The notes beneath the pieces are model-generated. The model was not told the DNA's origin. It was given only the letters and a program-made list of their open reading frames with translations, and made no database searches. From positions 1-17,232 of the forward strand of contig JALHDI010000106.1 in the NCBI GenBank assembly GCA_022839045.1: a stretch of 17,232 nucleotides of DNA, given 5' to 3'. Origin of the DNA: Sporomusaceae bacterium. GTDB lineage: Bacteria > Bacillota_C > Negativicutes > Sporomusales_B > UBA7701. Below, piece by piece: positions 6,974 to 15,074 of the stretch (positions are counted from its first letter, which is position 1; every line of letters starts with the position of its first letter). Both the position numbers and the translations under genes were made by a program.

Positions 6974-7096
6974 CGCCTGCCGGCGAAATTAGCGTGACAA
7001 ATGACTTAGCCTTCCAAAACTGGCGTACATAGGAGTAAGATAGAGATAAACCGCGTTTTTTCGCTAAAATTCCGCAAAATAACCGCAAATGCCTCT

Positions 7097-7123
7097 TAAA
7101 TAATGTCCGCAGGAAGGCGATAT
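7097..7123 (+). promoter_or_regulatory. Sigma-28 (FliA/SigD) promoter of flagellin
   Basis: TAAA (7097-7100), a 15-base spacer and GGCGATAT (7116-7123) match the sigma-28 consensus with a full -35 and 7 of 8 in the -10 (GCCGATAT). The predicted transcription start near 7130 gives a leader of about 108 bases before the GTG at 7238. The rest of the 6974-7237 gap holds no gene that I can support. Confidence 0.85.
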
Positions 7124-7195
7124 ATTGAATGAGATGTCCATCCGTTCCACCGTCCGGCGGCCGACGGTCCGGCGGGGCGGATGACACCAGAAAAA

Positions 7196-7230
7196 CGGGC
7201 AAGGAAGCCCGCAGCAAAATTCAAGGAGGA
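7196..7230 (+). promoter_or_regulatory. Predicted CsrA binding sites in the flagellin leader
   Basis: CGGGC (7196-7200) pairs with GCCCG (7207-7211) to present AAGGAA in the loop, i.e. a GGA in a hexaloop, the preferred CsrA target. About 20 bases downstream the Shine-Dalgarno AAGGAGGA (7223-7230) contains two more GGA motifs. This two-site arrangement matches the hag leader of Bacillus subtilis, where CsrA blocks ribosome binding until FliW removes it. A further stem, ACCGTC/GACGGT (7149-7154 with 7163-7168), lies upstream. Confidence 0.7.
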
Positions 7231-7237
7231 ATAAACC

Positions 7238-8419
7238 GTGATTATCAACCACAACATCGCCGCCCTCAACACCTACAACCGTCTGTCCGCCACCAACGGC
7301 CAGACCAACAAGGCCCTGGAAAAACTGTCGTCCGGCCTCAGGATCAACCGCGCCGGTGACGACGCCGCCGGCCTGGCGATTTCGGAAAAAATGCGCGGCC
7401 AGATCCGCGGCCTCGACATGGCTTCGAAAAACGCCCAGGACAGCATCTCGCTCATCCAGACGGCTGAAGGCGCGCTGACCGAATCGCACAGCATCCTCCA
7501 GCGTATGCGCGAACTGGCCGTCCAGGCCTCCAACGACTCGAACACCGACCAGGACCGCACCGAACTGCAGGCCGAGGTCAAGAACCTCATCAGCGAACAC
7601 CGAGTTCAACACCAAGAAGCTGCTCGACGGCTCCGCGCGTGGCGTCAAGGACGAAGTTGCCGGCTCCCTCAAGCTCAACAACAACTCCGCCCTGACCCTC
7701 GACATCACCGCCGCTGCCGCCTCGGCCGCCGTAACCTCTCAAGTAAACGGTGCGTACATGATCATCAAGGTTTCGCAGCAGGACGGCGCGACCACCTTCA
7801 ACGAAGACGACTTCAAGATCGTCGGCCCGGACGGCGCGGTAACCACCGGCTCCCTGGCGAACTTCCTCGACATCTCGGCCTCCAACGTCATCGACGTCGG
7901 CGGCAGCCTGATCGGTGGCGGCGCGGCCATCACCATCACTGGCGGCACCCTGAATACCATGAAAGTTGGCGAGAGCATTACGCTGGTATTCTCGGCAAGT
8001 TCGAAGGCGCCAGCTCCACCCTCGGCAACTCCATCATGACCCAGATCGGCGCCAACGCCGGCCAGACGATGTTCATCTCCATCAGCGACATGCGGGCCGA
8101 TGCGATCGGCGTGGCCGACCTCGACATCTCCACCAAGTTCGGCGCCCAGACCGCCATCGAAACCGTCCAGAACGCCATTGAGAAGGTTTCCTCGCAGCGC
8201 AGCTCGCTCGGCGCCATGCAGAACCGTCTCGAGCACACCATCAACAACCTCGGCGCTTCGTCCGAGAACCTGACCGCCGCCGAAAGCCGCATCCGCGACG
8301 TCGACATGGCCAAAGAGATGATGAACTTCACCAAGTCCAACATCATCAGCCAGGCCGCCACCGCCATGCTGGCCCAAGCCAACCAGCAGCCCCAGGGCGT
8401 GCTGCAGCTTCTCCGGTAG
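7238..8419 (+). CDS. hag: Flagellin, with two compensating frameshifts in the middle
   Basis: The filament protein. Residues 1-119 are a normal flagellin D0/D1 N-terminus ([39 protein letters not shown] in part) and the last 140 or so are a normal C-terminus ([17 protein letters not shown], ending [10 protein letters not shown]). Between about 7597 and 7990 the reading frame gives an R/H/Q-rich nonsense stretch, while the +1 frame reads proper flagellin ([20 protein letters not shown], then beta-rich surface sequence to GESITLVF). The frame returns at [13 protein letters not shown]. The first shift coincides with loss of the ITRISN-type segment expected between ISE and NTEF, consistent with a 20-base deletion; the second needs one missing base. 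The net change is in frame, so the ORF stays open for 393 codons. The GTG start has AAGGAGGA upstream. The cause could be an assembly error or real decay. Confidence 0.93.
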   Translation: MIINHNIAALNTYNRLSATNGQTNKALEKLSSGLRINRAGDDAAGLAISEKMRGQIRGLDMASKNAQDSISLIQTAEGALTESHSILQRMRELAVQASNDSNTDQDRTELQAEVKNLISEHRVQHQEAARRLRAWRQGRSCRLPQAQQQLRPDPRHHRRCRLGRRNLSSKRCVHDHQGFAAGRRDHLQRRRLQDRRPGRRGNHRLPGELPRHLGLQRHRRRRQPDRWRRGHHHHWRHPEYHESWREHYAGILGKFEGASSTLGNSIMTQIGANAGQTMFISISDMRADAIGVADLDISTKFGAQTAIETVQNAIEKVSSQRSSLGAMQNRLEHTINNLGASSENLTAAESRIRDVDMAKEMMNFTKSNIISQAATAMLAQANQQPQGVLQLLR

Positions 8420-8454
8420 TCACCGTACCTAACCTAAACGAACCCTCAATAACA

Positions 8455-8499
8455 GTAAAAGGAGATCGGCGCCAGTCGGTCTCCTTTTACACAATTTTT
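8455..8499 (+). terminator. Terminator of flagellin
   Basis: GTAAAAGGAGA (8455-8465) pairs perfectly with TCTCCTTTTAC (8480-8490), 11 bp, around a 14-base loop, followed by ACAATTTTT. It lies 36 bases after the flagellin stop. It may let some transcription through to the glycosyltransferase genes, since no clear promoter is visible between it and 8543. Confidence 0.85.
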
Positions 8500-8542
8500 C
8501 GCGCTGGAAATTCGCCCGATTAACGAAAATAGGAGAGTTGGC

Positions 8543-10612
8543 ATGAAACCGATACTGAGCGTCTGCATGATGGTAAAGAACGAGGAAGCCAATCTGCCGC
8601 GGTGCCTTGATAGCCTGAAGCCGCTTATGAATGCGGTGGCCAGCGAACTGATCATCGTCGACACCGGCTCGGACGACGGCACCGTCGCGATCGCCCGGCG
8701 CTACACCGACAAAGTCCACTTCCATCCCTGGAACAACAACTTCTCGGAAATGCGCAACATAACCATCGGCTACGCCACAGGCGCCTGGGTGCTCATCATC
8801 GACGCCGACGAAGAACTGACCCAGGCTGACGGCCTTATCTCGTTCCTCGGCAAGAAACACCCCGCTAACGTCGGCGGCGCCGCGCTGTCGGTAAAAAACT
8901 ATACCTCCGCCCAGGCCTACGTCATCCTGATTTCGGTGCGGCTGTTCCGCCGCGACAAAGACTTCCGCTACCAGGGCGCCGTCCATAACACCCCCGTGTT
9001 CAAAGGAAACGTCGAAGCTATCGACAGTATGCTCAGCCATTACGGCTACATCTCGGACGACAAGGAACTGATGGAGCGCAAATTTGCCCGCACCGGCGCC
9101 CTGCTGCGGCAGGAGCTGGAAAAAGACCCGGAAAATATTTACTACCGCTACCAATTGTCTGTCAGCTACTCCATGCACCAGGACTGGGAGGAAAGCTACG
9201 AGGAAATATGCAAAGCCTATGACTTGATGAAAACAAAAGGTCTGGAACCTATCAAATACATTTATATCTATTGCCAGTATGCTAAAGCCTGCATAAGGAG
9301 AAGCCTCTTCAAAAGGGCGATAGAAATCTGCCGCGAAGGGATCGGGCTGGAACCGGAATACATCGACCTCTATTTCTACATGGCCCAGGCCCAGGCCATC
9401 CTGCGGAACTTTGACGACGCCACCGCCAACTATGAAAAATATCATGACCTTGTCCAGAATTTCGACCGCCTGCGGATAAAATACAACCCGATAATCAACC
9501 ACCACACCCTCTCCGCCCATAAAGAGGCCATCTATAACCTGGCCGCGCTGTACAATAAAAACGGCGATTACCGCCAGTCGCTCGCCATGCTGAAGCTCTT
9601 GCCGATCCAAGACTCGTACATGACCGAAAAAAGTTTGCTCTTGCTGGCGGAAGCCGCCTTCAAACTATCCGACTTCGCCTATCTCCTGGAAACCTACGTC
9701 AACCTTAAGCAGGCGTCCGACGAAAAACTGATCGCGACCCTGACCAACGGCATCGAAACATATAAAAACATTCAGAACATAGATTATAAGCAGTTTCTCG
9801 TAACCTTCGCCACCCTCGACGACGATTACGGCGAACTGAACAGGATTCGCCGCGATATTCTGAACGAAAATACCTTCGACACGACCAGGAAAACCAACCT
9901 TGCCGCGTGTGACTTCAACAGCCTGCCCGACTATTACGGCGATATCATCAACTACGCCCTTGCCGACTTCCGCTTCGCCGCCGACATCTTCTCCCGCATC
10001 TCGGAACCGAACATCATCCGCTTCTTCAAATACCTGGACACCCATAATCGCAAACCGTTTACCGAGCTCATCAAGGCGAACGCCGACCATAATCCCGCGT
10101 CGTTCCAAGAAGTGCGGCTGCAAAGGCACCTGCTCAAATACCTGCTCTTCTCCGGCGAACTGAACGACCAGGAGTATCGGCACTACTTTGCCCTGTACCT
10201 TCGCCACGGCTCGGCCTACGTCAAAACCCTCTACAACCTGGCGATACTCGGCGCAGACATCATCTACGACGTCAAAAACGTCGAGGAAGCCATGCTGGTA
10301 TACCTCGTGATGGCCGAAGAAAGCGTCGGCAACCAAGTTAAATATGTGCAGTACCTGCAGAAGGCGCTGGCGATCTATCCCGACATGAATAAAGGCATCC
10401 GGCTGCTGCTCGACGCGGTCCGCGAAGAACCCGAAAAACGGCACGACGAAATAAACCGGCTCAAAAAAGAACTGATGCAGCAAATCCGCATACTGGTAGA
10501 CAAAAAAGAATATGCGACAGCGAAGCAGATCATCGCCGAAGCGGAAAAAATCGTCGGGCCGGACATGGAACTCCTAGCCGCGAAAACAACCATCGAAGCC
10601 AACTACAATTGA
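8543..10612 (+). CDS. GT2 family glycosyltransferase with C-terminal TPR-like helical repeats (probable flagellin glycosylation)
   Basis: A 689-residue protein. Residues 1 to about 230 are a GT-A fold family 2 glycosyltransferase: LSVCMMVKNEEANLPRCLDSL (5-25, partly), VDTGSDDGT (39-47) for nucleotide-sugar binding, and the metal-binding DAD (87-89) in LIIDADEEL. A block with FRYQGAVHN follows, common in this subgroup. The remaining 450 residues are alpha-helical TPR-like repeats (for example AIEICREGIGLEPEYIDLYFYMAQAQAILRNF in parts), which may hold the protein acceptor. The location between flagellin and flaG-fliD points to O-glycosylation of flagellin in the cytoplasm, but sugar and acceptor are not shown by the sequence. 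The ATG at 8543 follows AGGAGAG. By eye, stretches such as 9220-9300 are more AT-rich than the flagellar genes, suggesting separate acquisition. The next gene begins 16 bases later. Confidence 0.88.
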   Translation: MKPILSVCMMVKNEEANLPRCLDSLKPLMNAVASELIIVDTGSDDGTVAIARRYTDKVHFHPWNNNFSEMRNITIGYATGAWVLIIDADEELTQADGLISFLGKKHPANVGGAALSVKNYTSAQAYVILISVRLFRRDKDFRYQGAVHNTPVFKGNVEAIDSMLSHYGYISDDKELMERKFARTGALLRQELEKDPENIYYRYQLSVSYSMHQDWEESYEEICKAYDLMKTKGLEPIKYIYIYCQYAKACIRRSLFKRAIEICREGIGLEPEYIDLYFYMAQAQAILRNFDDATANYEKYHDLVQNFDRLRIKYNPIINHHTLSAHKEAIYNLAALYNKNGDYRQSLAMLKLLPIQDSYMTEKSLLLLAEAAFKLSDFAYLLETYVNLKQASDEKLIATLTNGIETYKNIQNIDYKQFLVTFATLDDDYGELNRIRRDILNENTFDTTRKTNLAACDFNSLPDYYGDIINYALADFRFAADIFSRISEPNIIRFFKYLDTHNRKPFTELIKANADHNPASFQEVRLQRHLLKYLLFSGELNDQEYRHYFALYLRHGSAYVKTLYNLAILGADIIYDVKNVEEAMLVYLVMAEESVGNQVKYVQYLQKALAIYPDMNKGIRLLLDAVREEPEKRHDEINRLKKELMQQIRILVDKKEYATAKQIIAEAEKIVGPDMELLAAKTTIEANYN

Positions 10613-10628
10613 GCGGAGAAGAGGAACA

Positions 10629-12653
10629 ATGGCCGATAACGAACAGTTTGCCGCGCAGATTAAGGAAAATATCAAAAAGCTTATGGAAACCGGGCGGTTT
10701 GACGAGGCGCTCGCAACCCTTCAGCAATACGAAAGTCTTGCTCCCGGCGACCGGGAGACATACGAGTATCGCGCCATGGTCTTTCTCATCACGGAAAAAC
10801 TGGCGGACGCGAAAAATATCCTGGAGAAATGCCTCGAAAAGTTCGGTCCGGGCTTCGACGCCCTCTGCAACCTCGCCCTTGTCCACGAAAGGCTAGGCGA
10901 TCATCAGGCAGCCTTCCGGCATTACCGGCAAGCGCGTTTCCTGGCCGCCACCGCCGAACAGCAGGCGCATATCGAAGAAGCGCTGGTCGAACTTGGCAAG
11001 CAGGCTCCAGAGCTGATCACGCGAGATCGCAAAAAACTGGCGATCTTCGTGAAACCGGGGCTGGACAACTTTATTGACGAAATAATCACCGGCCTGGCTG
11101 ACGCCTTCGAGACGAAAAAATACATTATCGACACAGCGGCGCAGAGCGGCGAGGGGATTGAATGGGCCGACATCTGCTGGTTCGAGTGGTGCGACGAACT
11201 TATCGTCGACGCCAGCCAGGTCAGGCGGACCAAACCGGTCATCTGTCGCCTGCACAGTTATGAAGCCTTTACCGACAGCATCAACCACGTCAAATGGGAA
11301 AATGTCGACAAGGTCATCTTTGTCGCCGAGCACATCAAAGACTGCGTCCTGCAACGGACCAGCCTGCGAAAACAGCAGGCCGTCGTCATACCCAACGGCA
11401 TCAGCCTCGACCTCTTCCCCTACAAAGAACGGCAAAAAGGCTTCAACATCGCCTACGTCGGCTACATCAACTACAGAAAAGGCCCGATGCTGCTCCTTCA
11501 TACCTTCAAAGCCATCGTAGAACAGGACGACCGTTATAAACTGTTCATCGCCGGAGAATTCCAAGACGGGCGGGACATTCTCTATTACGAGCAGATGACT
11601 AAAGAACTGGGCCTCCAAGACAACGTTATTTTTCAAGGCTGGCAAAATGACGTCAGCGCCTGGCTGGAAGATAAGCACTACATAATTTGCACCAGCCTGC
11701 TCGAAGGCAATCCCGTCGGGGTAATGGAAGCCATGTCGCGTGGCCTGAAGCCGCTCATCCACAACTTTGTCGGCAGTAAGCGGCAGTTCGGCCCCTATGT
11801 ATGGAGCACCATCGCCGATTGCGTGCGTATGGTCGCCGCCGAAGAATACGACTCGCGGGAATACCGCACCTACATCGAAAAGCACTTCTCGCTTGAACGG
11901 CAAATCGCCAGCCTGCAGGAGACGCTGACCGACCTGATCGGGCAAAAAGCGTCCGCGGTAGCGCCGCCGCCGGCGAATACCGATAAGCCGGCCGCGGCTA
12001 AGACCGCCGCGGAAAAGTACTACGACAACTTCCTCACCTACCTGAAAAAGGACCGCGAAACGGAAAATCCTCGCCACCGGTACCTCAAAAACCGCCTGAA
12101 AAATTTCATCCAACCGGGTTCTACCGTACTCGACCTGGGGTGCGGCATCGGCATAACCACCGAACACATAAAATCTTTAGGAGTAAAAGAAGTGACCGGC
12201 GTTGACCTGTCGCCGGAACTGATAAATTATGCGCAGGCAACAGTCAAGGACATCGAATTCATCGCCCAGGACATTACCACCCTTGAATTGAACAGGCAAT
12301 ATGACGTCATTACCCTTTGCGACGTCATGGAGCATGTTCCGCGGGAACGATACGAGGCGCTTTTCCGCGTAATCAGAAATCACCTCGGAGTGAACGGTGT
12401 GGTTTACATTGCCGTTCCCGACCCCGACTATCTCGACCTGATCCGGAAATATATGCCGAAAAAATTGCAAATCATCGACAACAGCGTCACCTTCGAGGAA
12501 ATGACCGCCCTCTGCCGCCAAAACGATCTCTACATCAAATTTTACAATATCTATAACATCTTTATTGACAAAGAATACAACGAATATCTACTCGGCCACA
12601 AAAGCGTGTACTCCGCCAAATGGAAAGCCTTTATCGATTCGAATCGAAGATAG
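10629..12653 (+). CDS. TPR - GT4-type glycosyltransferase - class I methyltransferase fusion protein
   Basis: A 674-residue three-part protein. Residues 1 to about 130 are TPR-like helices (EALATLQQYESLAPGDRETYEY in parts). Residues about 135-430 are a GT-B glycosyltransferase of the GT4 type, with AYVGYINYRKGPMLLL as the start of the C-terminal Rossmann half and the E-x7-E nucleotide-sugar motif at E359 to E367 (EGNPVGVME). A short A/P-rich linker follows. From about residue 450 there is a SAM-dependent methyltransferase, with motif I LDLGCGIG at 501-508, GVDLSPE near 524 and CDVMEHVP downstream. The simplest role is adding and methylating a sugar on flagellin together with the preceding GT2 protein; this is inference from context. 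The ATG at 10629 has AGAGGAAC upstream. The gene ends about 60 bases before the flaG promoter. Confidence 0.87.
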   Translation: MADNEQFAAQIKENIKKLMETGRFDEALATLQQYESLAPGDRETYEYRAMVFLITEKLADAKNILEKCLEKFGPGFDALCNLALVHERLGDHQAAFRHYRQARFLAATAEQQAHIEEALVELGKQAPELITRDRKKLAIFVKPGLDNFIDEIITGLADAFETKKYIIDTAAQSGEGIEWADICWFEWCDELIVDASQVRRTKPVICRLHSYEAFTDSINHVKWENVDKVIFVAEHIKDCVLQRTSLRKQQAVVIPNGISLDLFPYKERQKGFNIAYVGYINYRKGPMLLLHTFKAIVEQDDRYKLFIAGEFQDGRDILYYEQMTKELGLQDNVIFQGWQNDVSAWLEDKHYIICTSLLEGNPVGVMEAMSRGLKPLIHNFVGSKRQFGPYVWSTIADCVRMVAAEEYDSREYRTYIEKHFSLERQIASLQETLTDLIGQKASAVAPPPANTDKPAAAKTAAEKYYDNFLTYLKKDRETENPRHRYLKNRLKNFIQPGSTVLDLGCGIGITTEHIKSLGVKEVTGVDLSPELINYAQATVKDIEFIAQDITTLELNRQYDVITLCDVMEHVPRERYEALFRVIRNHLGVNGVVYIAVPDPDYLDLIRKYMPKKLQIIDNSVTFEEMTALCRQNDLYIKFYNIYNIFIDKEYNEYLLGHKSVYSAKWKAFIDSNRR

Positions 12654-12712
12654 GGGCTACTCGGGAGGGAATTAAATTAGCGCCCTGCGCCGATAATTTA
12701 TTATCTCGTTTT

Positions 12713-12739
12713 TAAGTTTTCGGCCTTTTCTTCCGATAA
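12713..12739 (+). promoter_or_regulatory. Sigma-28 (FliA/SigD) promoter of the flaG-fliD-fliS operon
   Basis: TAAGTTTT (12713-12720), 11 bases, then TCCGATAA (12732-12739) closely matches the FliA consensus TAAAGTTT-N11-GCCGATAA (equivalent to a 15-base spacer). The predicted start near 12746 leaves about 29 bases of leader with GAGGTG at 12763-12768. It also excludes the TTG at 12742 as a start codon for flaG. Confidence 0.8.
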
Positions 12740-12774
12740 TATTGATACAAGCTTTAAATTGCGAGGTGTTTCAC

Positions 12775-13149
12775 ATGGAAGTGAACCTGCCTAAATTAGT
12801 GGAAACCGGGTACGGGAAAAACGCTACCGCCGTGGAGTCCGGTAAACCGGCAGGCGCAAATACCGCGCGGACCAACCAGCCGCAGGAAGCGGCTGGTTCC
12901 GACGCCGAAAAAAAGACTGCCGTTAACGAGCGGGAACTCACGGAATTAACCGATGCCCTCAACAAATTCATGACAGACATGAACGCCGACCTGCAATTCG
13001 CCATTCACGAAAAAACCAACCGCATGATGGTCAAGCTGGTCGACATTAAGACCCAAAAGGTGCTTAAGGAGTTTCCGCCGCACGAACTGCTGGACACTCT
13101 GGCCGCCATCAGCGAATACGTGGGAGCCCTCCTCGACAAAAAAGTCTGA
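12775..13149 (+). CDS. flaG: FlaG family flagellar protein
   Basis: A 124-residue protein with a polar, low-complexity N-terminal half (up to about residue 50) and a C-terminal FlaG domain (ELTDALNKFMTDMNADLQF, then KTNRMMVKLVDIKTQKVLKEFPP, in parts). FlaG proteins lie next to fliD and influence filament length in some species; the mechanism is not settled. The frame extends to a TTG at 12742, but that codon lies before the predicted sigma-28 transcription start; the ATG at 12775 with GAGGTG 6 bases upstream is the better start. It heads an operon with fliD and fliS. Confidence 0.93.
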   Translation: MEVNLPKLVETGYGKNATAVESGKPAGANTARTNQPQEAAGSDAEKKTAVNERELTELTDALNKFMTDMNADLQFAIHEKTNRMMVKLVDIKTQKVLKEFPPHELLDTLAAISEYVGALLDKKV

Positions 13150-13181
13150 GGGTTCCTGCCGGTTACATTGGAGGGATACAA

Positions 13182-15047
13182 ATGGTAATGCGCACATACG
13201 GTCTCAGCGGCTCGGGGATGGATATCGACGCCCTCGTCAAAGACTTGATGAAAGCCCGCCAGGCGCGGTACGATAAAGTCTGGCAGCAGAAAACCCAGCT
13301 GGAGTGGAAAAAGGAAGACTACAACTCCATCTACACCCTCACGTCTAATTTCCGCAACACCGACCTGGCCGATTTCCGCAAACAGAGCAACCTTTCCCCG
13401 AAACTGGTATCGTCCACCAACGACGCGGTGGTGAGCGCCACCGCCAACGGGCAGGCAGCCAACATCGAACACTCTATCGTCGTCAAACAACTGGCCGACG
13501 GCGTCAAAATGACCAGCAGCGCCAACATCACCCCCGAGGGCAACTACAAAGGGTCGCTCACCACCCAGTTCGGCATCGCCGCCGGCTCGACCATCGACTT
13601 CACCATCAACGGCAAAAACATCAAAGTCAACGTCACCGACACCACCACCATCAACGACGTCGTCAGCAGCATCAACCAGGCGGGCGCAGGCGTAAAAGCC
13701 AGCTACGACGCCACTCTGGACAGATTCTTCCTCTATACCGACAAAACAGGCGCCGCGGCGACCGTCAACTTCAGCGGCAGCACCGACGGGGGCATGGACT
13801 TCCTGTTCAACACCCTCAAACTGGGCGGCTACTCCTCCGGCATGAGCACCCTCGGCTCGGTCAGCCGCAACACCTGGACAGCCGACGACGTCAACACCAA
13901 GCCTATCTCGGAGCTGTTCGGCGTCACCGGCGACTTCACGCTCAACTACACCGACAACGGCGCCGCCGGCACCATCGACATCGCCGCGTCCGACACCCTC
14001 AGCGCCGCTTTGGGCAAAATAAACGCCGCGCTCGGCGACGGCGCCGCCACCTTCGACGAAGCCACCGGCAGGATCACCATCAAATCCGTCAACCCCGATC
14101 GGGCTTACACCCTGGACGGTGCTGACGCCACCGGCAAGAGCTTCCTGCAAGACAACCTGGGGCTCGTACAAATCGTCCAAAATGGCCACGACGCCGCCAT
14201 CAACCTCGACGGCGTCGACCTAACCCAGTCCTCGAACACCTTCACCATCTCCGGCGTCACCTACAACCTCAAATCCGTCAGCCTGACCAATCCCGATACC
14301 GGCGCCCTTATCCCCACCTCAGTCAACGTCAAGGCCGACATCGAAAAAACCATCGACGCCGTCCAGTCGTTCGTAGACATGTACAACAACTTCATCGCCA
14401 TCGTCAACAAAGAAACCAAGGAAGACCGCTACCGCGACTATCTGCCCCTTACCAGCGAACAAAAAAGCGCCATGAAAGACAGCGAAATCACCGCCTGGGA
14501 AAACAAAGCGAGAAGCGGCCTGATGCGCAACGACGGCATTCTTTCATCCGCGCTCACAACCATGCGGCGCAATGTTTCCACCCCCATCGAGGGCCTTACC
14601 GGCAAATACACCTCCGCCTCCAGCATCGGCGTCAGGACCGGCTCCTACATCGACAGCGACGGCAACCTCACCTCGGAATACGGCAACGGCGGGAAACTAT
14701 ACCTCAACGAAGACGACCTGCGGACCGCCCTTGAGGAAGACCCCGACATCGTCTACAAAATCTTCGGCAACACCGAAAGCACAACCGGCGTCGCCGGCCG
14801 CCTGAACGACCAGCTTAACACCGTGATGAAGCAACTGCAGACCGAGGCAGGCTATCCCAACACCACCGACACCACCAGCTCCCTCGCCAAGCGTCTGCAA
14901 AACTATGACAAGCAGCTCAGCTCGATGAGCGACCAGCTTGCAATGATGGAAAATCGCTATTACCGTCAGTTCGACGCCATGGAAGCGGCCCTCGCGCAAC
15001 TCAATCAGCAAAGTGCCTGGCTAACCCAGCAATTCAGCAACGGGTAA
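13182..15047 (+). CDS. fliD: Flagellar filament cap protein FliD (HAP2)
   Basis: A 621-residue cap protein that sits at the filament tip and promotes flagellin polymerisation. The N-terminal FliD domain (YGLSGSGMDIDALVKDLM, then a long helix with QLEWKKEDY) and the C-terminal FliD domain and coiled coil (LAKRLQNYDKQLSSM, then YYRQFDAMEAALAQLNQQ) are both present. The middle holds variable T/N/D-rich beta domains. The ATG at 13182 follows GGAGGG at 6 bases; a second ATG lies two codons on. The protein is of typical or slightly long size. FliT downstream is its likely chaperone. A small gene resembling part of its C-terminal domain follows 27 bases later. Confidence 0.97.
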   Translation: MVMRTYGLSGSGMDIDALVKDLMKARQARYDKVWQQKTQLEWKKEDYNSIYTLTSNFRNTDLADFRKQSNLSPKLVSSTNDAVVSATANGQAANIEHSIVVKQLADGVKMTSSANITPEGNYKGSLTTQFGIAAGSTIDFTINGKNIKVNVTDTTTINDVVSSINQAGAGVKASYDATLDRFFLYTDKTGAAATVNFSGSTDGGMDFLFNTLKLGGYSSGMSTLGSVSRNTWTADDVNTKPISELFGVTGDFTLNYTDNGAAGTIDIAASDTLSAALGKINAALGDGAATFDEATGRITIKSVNPDRAYTLDGADATGKSFLQDNLGLVQIVQNGHDAAINLDGVDLTQSSNTFTISGVTYNLKSVSLTNPDTGALIPTSVNVKADIEKTIDAVQSFVDMYNNFIAIVNKETKEDRYRDYLPLTSEQKSAMKDSEITAWENKARSGLMRNDGILSSALTTMRRNVSTPIEGLTGKYTSASSIGVRTGSYIDSDGNLTSEYGNGGKLYLNEDDLRTALEEDPDIVYKIFGNTESTTGVAGRLNDQLNTVMKQLQTEAGYPNTTDTTSSLAKRLQNYDKQLSSMSDQLAMMENRYYRQFDAMEAALAQLNQQSAWLTQQFSNG

Positions 15048-15074
15048 CCCGATGGCATACGGAGGGCTGAGCTC

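Noticed and set aside
8429..9610. A 393-codon open frame on the minus strand
   Set aside because: It lies opposite the GT2 gene, has V/F/G/D-rich composition typical of antisense frames in GC-rich DNA, and shows no family motif or ribosome site.
10893..12167. A 424-codon open frame on the minus strand
   Set aside because: Antisense shadow of the TPR-GT4-methyltransferase gene, whose plus-strand frame carries clear catalytic motifs.
12673..12696. TAAA followed by GCCGATAA as a possible sigma-28 promoter before flaG
   Set aside because: The spacer is only 12 bases; the element at 12713-12739 has the correct spacing and is closer to the start.
13005..14189. A 394-codon open frame on the minus strand
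   Set aside because: Antisense shadow of flaG and fliD; composition is G/V/D-rich with no recognisable domain.
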